Assembly (NCBI GenBank): GCA_947168515.1
Contig: CAMVMF010000004.1
Location: forward strand, 42,073 to 106,072
Reading direction: 5' to 3'
DNA length: 64,000 nt
Source of the DNA: an uncultured Bacteroidales bacterium
Lineage (GTDB): Bacteria > Bacteroidota > Bacteroidia > Bacteroidales > P3
Positions 59,619-64,000 of this stretch are shown in pieces. The translations under genes and the position numbers were made by a program. The stretch's first letter is position 1; every line of letters begins with the position of its first letter. The notes beneath the pieces are model-generated. The model did not search any database. It was not told the DNA's origin and saw nothing but the letters and a program-made list of their open reading frames with translations.

Positions 59619-60182
59619 CTACTTGATACGCTCGGCGTACTCGTTGGTGCGGGTATCGACCTTGATGCGTTCGCCTTCTTTGATGAAGAGGGGCACGCGA
59701 ACCTGAACGCCGGGTTCTACCGTAGCGTCCTTCATGGCGTTGGTGGCGGTATTGCCAGCGAAACCGGGTTCGGTGTAGGTGACGACCGTCTCGATGAAGG
59801 GAGGCAGCTCGCAAATCAAGGGGGTCTCGGTGTCGGCCTCGACGGTCACCTCGACGTACTGTCCGTCCTTGAGGTACTGGGGAGCGTTGATGATGTTTTC
59901 GGGGATGTAGATTTGTTCATAAGTCTCGGTGTGCATGAAAACATGCATGTCGCCCTCTTTGTAGAGATAGGTATAGGGGCGACGCTCCACGCGGACGATG
60001 TCGATTTTGGCACCGCTGGGGAAGGTGTTTTCAAGGATGCGGCCAGTCTTGACGCTGCGCATTTTGGTGCGGACGAAAGCGGCACCTTTGCCGGGTTTTA
60101 CATGAAGGAACTCTACGATGGTGTAGATGTCGTTGTTGAAATTGATACAGAGTCCGTTCTTGATATCTGTGGTTGTTGCCAT
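59619..60182 (-). CDS. efp: Elongation factor P
   Basis: 187 residues. Domain I has the modification loop HVKPGKGAAFVRTK (Lys34 equivalent in PGKG), followed by TFPSGAKIDIV and the two OB domains ending VDTRTNEYAERIK. Relieves ribosome stalling at polyproline. 46 nt after the small membrane protein gene upstream. Confidence 0.95.
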   Translation of the reverse strand: MATTTDIKNGLCINFNNDIYTIVEFLHVKPGKGAAFVRTKMRSVKTGRILENTFPSGAKIDIVRVERRPYTYLYKEGDMHVFMHTETYEQIYIPENIINAPQYLKDGQYVEVTVEADTETPLICELPPFIETVVTYTEPGFAGNTATNAMKDATVEPGVQVRVPLFIKEGERIKVDTRTNEYAERIK

Positions 60183-60228
60183 ATAATGTGATTTTTAAAT
60201 TTCTGGTTTGCCGAAAGGGGCTTATTGC

Positions 60229-60501
60229 CTATTCTGTTTTTTGATTCTTGCGTTTTTCTTCGGAGTAGAGCTGGGTGAGGCGGCGGAGGTCACTTTTGAG
60301 GACATCAATCTCGGCATCGGCGGCCTGACGGCGGGTGCGTTCCATCATCATGCGGCTGAGAACAGCCAAAATGAGAATGATGAGGGTGAGATTGAGAGCC
60401 CCGGCACCCTGTTTGTGGAAGACGAAGTAGACGACGGTGGCCCCTACAATGAGAATGTACGATATGATTTCGTATATTCTAAGATTTCTCTGATAGTTCA
60501 T
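60229..60501 (-). CDS. Small membrane protein with coiled coil
   Basis: 90 residues. Two transmembrane helices (YEIISYILIVGATVVYFVF; LNLTLIILILAVLSRMMM) then a charged helix (AADAEIDVLKSDLRRLTQLYSEEKRKN). Not recognised. A -7 box TAACTTTG lies at 60515-60522, so it is first in the run to efp. Confidence 0.65.
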   Translation of the reverse strand: MNYQRNLRIYEIISYILIVGATVVYFVFHKQGAGALNLTLIILILAVLSRMMMERTRRQAADAEIDVLKSDLRRLTQLYSEEKRKNQKTE

Positions 60502-60926
60502 AACGCTAACATTGCAAAGTTAAACAACACATTTTGTTGATTTTATATATTTATACCATAATAAATCGAACAAAATTTTGCGATGCAAAGATACGAAAAA
60601 TGAGCAATATGGCAAATTTTTTTTTCTCGATAGAGAGGCAATGCTAATTCCGTGTTCTTCTCAGGTGTTATTTGATTACGACAAAATGCCGGCCAGCCAA
60701 AAACACCATTATTCGGGGAGGTTAGGGAGGTGGCAGATGCCCATGGACAAGGGCAGCGTAAAGGACGGTAATTTCTATTAAAAAACTGAAAAAGTTTGTT
60801 TATTCGAAGAAAAATTTGTTATTTTGTAAAATGAAGTAGCGGGGTTTGAAGGCAACGAACTTCGCATAAGATATTGAAGTCAAATATTATATTATTAAAA
60901 ATAGGAAATTACTAAAAAACGAGAAT
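60502..60926. other. Divergent control region
   Basis: About 425 bp between the leftward membrane protein and the rightward small lipoprotein. Minus-strand -7 boxes at 60515-60522 (TAACTTTG) and 60586-60593 (TATCTTTG). An open 67-codon plus frame (60578-60781) starts inside the promoter and is not called. Confidence 0.5.
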
Positions 60927-61130
60927 ATGAAAAAGTGCGCTAAGGTTTTCGTATCGCTACTCCTTCTGGTGGGCTTGTTCGGCATCACAGGTGGCCTTTC
61001 CTCTTGCAATTCCAACAAGGGTGTTTACATGAACACACCCAAAAAATACAAATCCAGCAAGACCATCAAGGACAACTATTCCGTAAAAGGAACGAACAAA
61101 AAGAACGGATCGACCTACCACTCCTATTGA
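60927..61130 (+). CDS. Small lipoprotein
   Basis: 67 residues; lipobox LSSC, Cys27. The mature part is short and basic (KKYKSSKTIKDNYSVKGTNKK). Not recognised. 9 nt before the thioredoxin-fold gene, so cotranscribed. Confidence 0.65.
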   Translation: MKKCAKVFVSLLLLVGLFGITGGLSSCNSNKGVYMNTPKKYKSSKTIKDNYSVKGTNKKNGSTYHSY

Positions 61131-61139
61131 CCGTAAAAT

Positions 61140-62129
61140 ATGGGCTATCTATCTTTCAGCCAGCGTGAGACAAGAAGTCTTGCGCGTTGGGTTGTATGCT
61201 TTCTGCTAGGGGTTTTCTGCTGCAATCCTGTGAGTGCCTTACTTCCACACGGCAATGAGGCCACCGATGAACCCCACTTCACAATCAGCGGGGAGAGCAG
61301 CCTGAGCGGCATTTTCACCCTGACGATATACGATGGGGACAGCACCTATCACACCTTTACCGACAAAGGCGAAAAAGGGATGTTCCTCTTCAGCGGAGAG
61401 GTGGCAAAGCCGGTATTGGCCTCGCTGCAGCACAGCACCATGAGCCGTCCGCTGTTTTTCTTTTTGGAAAACTCCGAGATACGCATATCGCTGAACGCCA
61501 CTCGCCCCGAATTGTCCGTCATACGCAACTCGCGTAGCAACAGCGAATATCGCTATCTCATGGAGCAATTTCGCAATGCCTCGGACCGCAATGGTTTCCT
61601 TAAACAATACGCCAAAGAGCAGCCCGCCTCCATCTATCTTCCCTTCGTGGTATACCAGGAGATGGGCAATCTCGACGACGGCGTGGTGCGCCAAATCATC
61701 AGCACGATTGCCGACGAAGGACGCCACACCTACCATTACACCCTGCTGCGAAGATGGATGAAGGCCACACCCGCCGTGTCGGAGGGGAGCGAGATGCCCG
61801 ACTTTGCCTATCTGAACAGCAAGAAGGAACGGTGTACCTTCGAGCAAACCCGCAATGCCGAAGGGGCCACGCTAATAGTGTTCAGTGCCACCTGGTGCGA
61901 CCGCTGCAAGACACAACTTGCAGAGGCCCCAAAGGCCCTTGGAGAAAAACCCATTGAGATACTCACCATCAACATCGACGACAACCCCAACGGATGGGAC
62001 GCCAACTACCTAAAACAGTTGAGTGTGGACCACATACCCTATATGATATTAGTGGACAAGAAAGGATTGGTAGTAGCGAGAGACATCAGGGTATGGGAGT
62101 TGGAGAGAGTGGTGAAGGCGGTGAAATAA
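61140..62129 (+). CDS. Exported thioredoxin-fold protein with DUF4369-like N-terminus
   Basis: 329 residues. A signal peptide ends PVSA with mature Leu. Residues about 45-130 (FTISGESSLSGIFTLTIYDGD) look like the DUF4369 lipocalin-like domain common before Bacteroidales thioredoxins; the C-terminal domain has FSATWCDRCKTQLAE, a CxxC redox centre, and a cis-Pro segment IPYMILVDKKG. Predicted periplasmic disulfide or cytochrome-maturation type redox protein. Confidence 0.85.
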   Translation: MGYLSFSQRETRSLARWVVCFLLGVFCCNPVSALLPHGNEATDEPHFTISGESSLSGIFTLTIYDGDSTYHTFTDKGEKGMFLFSGEVAKPVLASLQHSTMSRPLFFFLENSEIRISLNATRPELSVIRNSRSNSEYRYLMEQFRNASDRNGFLKQYAKEQPASIYLPFVVYQEMGNLDDGVVRQIISTIADEGRHTYHYTLLRRWMKATPAVSEGSEMPDFAYLNSKKERCTFEQTRNAEGATLIVFSATWCDRCKTQLAEAPKALGEKPIEILTINIDDNPNGWDANYLKQLSVDHIPYMILVDKKGLVVARDIRVWELERVVKAVK

Positions 62130-62210
62130 TCCTTTATCCCGTCGAACAACCAGTGGACACAGTTCCACACAGCATGTAGCATTTAAAGAGTTTCTGAAAT
62201 CAGAATAATA

Positions 62211-63284
62211 ATGGAAAGCAGTCTTTATCCTATGAAATTCATGCCCCTATTCAAGAACAAAGTATGGGGCGGAAACAAAATCAGTACTTTGGGATTTGAT
62301 TATTCACCGCTGCCCAACTGCGGCGAGCTGTGGTGCCTGTCGGGCGTGATAGGAAACGAGTCCGTCATCGTCAATGGTTTTTTGGCTGAGAACGACATCA
62401 ACGAGGTGCTGGAAACCTATATGGGAGAACTGATTGGCGAACAGAATTTCAACCACTTTGGTACAGAATTTCCACTGCTGCTGAAGATAATAGATGCCAA
62501 CGACGACCTTTCCATCCAGGTGCACCCCGACGACCGCTTGGCCCGTGAGCGTGGCATGGAAAACGGCAAAACCGAGATGTGGTACATCATGGAAGCCGAA
62601 CCTGGGGCCCAAATAGTGGATGGATTCAGCCAAGCCGTAACCAAGGAAGAGTATCAGCAATTCCTGCAGCTGGGCAAGCTGGAGAGCATCCTGCACATCG
62701 AGCGGCCACAGGCCGGCGACATGTTCTTCATCCCTGCCGGACGGGTCCACGCCCTCGGCAAAGGACTTCTGCTGGCCGAGATACAGCAAAACAGCGACTG
62801 CACATACCGCATATACGACTACAACCGTCCCGACACCAATGGCAAACTGCGCGAACTGCACACCGCCGAGGCTCTGGATGCCATTGACTTCAGCGAACTG
62901 AAAGACGGCAAGACCCACTACACCTACCGCGAGAACAGCACCACCCGTCTGGCCGAATGTCCTTACTTCACCACCAACCTCATCCCACTGACAAAGCCCC
63001 TGAAGAAGGACTTTCACGAATTAGAGTCTTTTGTCATCTACCTCTGCGTCGACGGCATAGCAGCCGTAAAGAGCATGGAGGAAATTGTTCCCATCCATGC
63101 AGGGGAATGTGTGCTGGTGCCTGCCGTGGCCGACACAGTGGAGCTCTTCTCAGAAGGACCCGCCAAACTGTTAGAAGTATATATCGACCCCGAGCAATGG
63201 ACAGACAAAGAGAGCCACAACCACGCTACCGACCGCGACTGGTTGGCACAGTTCGTCGGCGGCACAGGTTCCCTCATGGGCTAA
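62211..63284 (+). CDS. manA: Mannose-6-phosphate isomerase
   Basis: 357 residues, class I type. Zinc ligands lie in SIQVHPDDRLAR (Gln and His) and the Glu of TEMWYIME, and the next His in IPAGRVHALGKG. Interconverts fructose-6-phosphate and mannose-6-phosphate. With manC (4034-5119) it supports GDP-mannose synthesis. Single gene. Confidence 0.93.
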   Translation: MESSLYPMKFMPLFKNKVWGGNKISTLGFDYSPLPNCGELWCLSGVIGNESVIVNGFLAENDINEVLETYMGELIGEQNFNHFGTEFPLLLKIIDANDDLSIQVHPDDRLARERGMENGKTEMWYIMEAEPGAQIVDGFSQAVTKEEYQQFLQLGKLESILHIERPQAGDMFFIPAGRVHALGKGLLLAEIQQNSDCTYRIYDYNRPDTNGKLRELHTAEALDAIDFSELKDGKTHYTYRENSTTRLAECPYFTTNLIPLTKPLKKDFHELESFVIYLCVDGIAAVKSMEEIVPIHAGECVLVPAVADTVELFSEGPAKLLEVYIDPEQWTDKESHNHATDRDWLAQFVGGTGSLMG

Positions 63285-63335
63285 TCCATTCAACAAATAA
63301 TGGGGAGTTCTATATATTAAATGACTAAATTTCAT

Positions 63336-63366
63336 TTTGTTATATCAATGTATTTTCGTATTTTTG
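63336..63366 (+). promoter_or_regulatory. Promoter before the IS remnant
   Basis: TTTG (63336-63339), 19-bp gap, TATTTTTG (63359-63366); starts 28 nt before the transposase remnant. Confidence 0.55.
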
Positions 63367-63393
63367 CAGTATTAACAGAATAATGCAGCATAT

Positions 63394-64000
63394 ATGAAAT
63401 ACCGGTGTTGGGTTATTTGACAAGGAGAACACCCTTCAGGAATTACTCGAAAACGGCAATTCACTACCCAAGTTAAAGGAAATCATAGACTTCGAGCAGT
63501 TCCGCGACATTCTTGAGCCTGTATTTGATAACACGAGGAGGAAGAGTAATGCAGGTCGCAAGCCGTTCGACCCGGTGTTAATGTTCAAGGAGCTATTCCT
63601 GCAGAGGCTTTACGGCATGAGCGACCCACAGATAGAATACCACTATCAAAGATAGGACGAGTTCCCGGGACTTTCTTGACATCCAGAGTGTCGACGATGT
63701 TCCCGACGAGAAAACCGTGTGGAAATACAAGGATGCGCTGTCACAAAGCGGGACATACGATGAGTTGTTCAAGAGATTCAACAGTTATCTCGACAGTATA
63801 GGACTGATTGTGAACGAGGGCAAGATTATCGACGCGAGTTTTGTCATTGCCCCCACGGCAGCGCAACACGCGCGAGGAGAACAAGAAGATAAAGGAGGGG
63901 AAAGGAAAAGAATTGTTCAATGACAACCCACACAAGAAGTGCCACAACGTTGCACAAAGCGAGAGCAATGGGAACTTGTTCCTATTGCCGAGCCAAAGCA
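63394..64000 (+). pseudogene. IS5-type transposase pseudogene (runs past the window)
   Basis: Fragments of one IS5/DUF772-type transposase in several frames: GLFDKENTLQELLENGNS, GRKPFDPVLMFKELFLQRLYG, then after a TAG and frameshift (about 63652-63680) FLDIQSVDDVPDEKTVWKYKDALS, LIVNEGKIIDASFV, and after an extra C near 63850 a further fragment (EENKKIKEGKGKELFNDNPHKKCH). At least three frame changes, so it cannot be made as one protein. It is cut by the window end. Confidence 0.8.

Overview
This 64-kb window comes from a chromosome of the order Bacteroidales (phylum Bacteroidota). Promoters have the Bacteroidota form (-33 TTTG, -7 TAnnTTTG, most often TATCTTTG). Many predicted products are lipoproteins or exported proteins with Gln after the signal-peptide cleavage site. 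GldD, a Bacteroidetes-type LptE, a glutaminyl-cyclase-like M28 protein and a type IX secretion (T9SS) sorting-domain remnant are present. I cannot fix the genus.

Layout. 1-13 kb, minus strand: uvrD/pcrA (cut by the window start) with yigZ; thyA, manC and asnS; then a glycan-related operon of a GH2 beta-galactosidase, a CNNM/CBS membrane protein and a PNGase F-like glycoamidase. 13.2-14.2 kb: rsgA, plus strand. 14.3-29.97 kb: a 15.6-kb integrated element bounded by a 22-bp direct repeat; the right copy is the 3' end of tRNA-Arg(CCT). 30-35.3 kb: infB, nusA and rimP, then a likely structured small RNA, gene remnants and a DUF4143 ATPase. 38.3-42.9 kb, minus: iorB/iorA, an exported hydrolase, gldD and a small orphan protein. 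43-48.9 kb, plus: lptE, a DUF2723 membrane protein, an ECF sigma factor with a small membrane partner, and secreted or lipoprotein genes. 49.6-56 kb, plus: a paralogous lipoprotein, mrdA, rodA, clpX, an exported nitroreductase-like protein and a queD-type gene. 56.4-60.5 kb, minus: a small lipoprotein, a truncated NACHT NTPase, a Rieske-like lipoprotein, the glutaminyl-cyclase-like protein, efp and a small membrane protein. 60.9-64 kb, plus: a small lipoprotein, a thioredoxin-fold protein, manA and a decayed IS5-type transposase.

The most unusual part is the tRNA-Arg element. It carries a tyrosine integrase, an excisionase-like protein, a small coupled replication operon ending at five 11-bp iteron-like repeats, a PAPS-reductase/ParB pair, an orphan small-terminase-like protein, an orphan 1,422-aa phage tape-measure protein, a HigBA-type toxin-antitoxin pair, 32-bp tandem repeats, and a divergently regulated module with an amidoligase and a class II glutamine amidotransferase. 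No capsid, portal, large terminase, lysis, relaxase or conjugation gene is visible. Size, att site and content suggest a phage satellite that would use a helper phage, but a deleted prophage remains possible.

Elsewhere the beta-galactosidase and PNGase F-like enzyme could act in turn on host glycoproteins, manA and manC lie on either side of GDP-mannose synthesis, and mrdA-rodA is the cell-elongation peptidoglycan pair. All functional statements come from reading motifs and gene order; no database search was possible.
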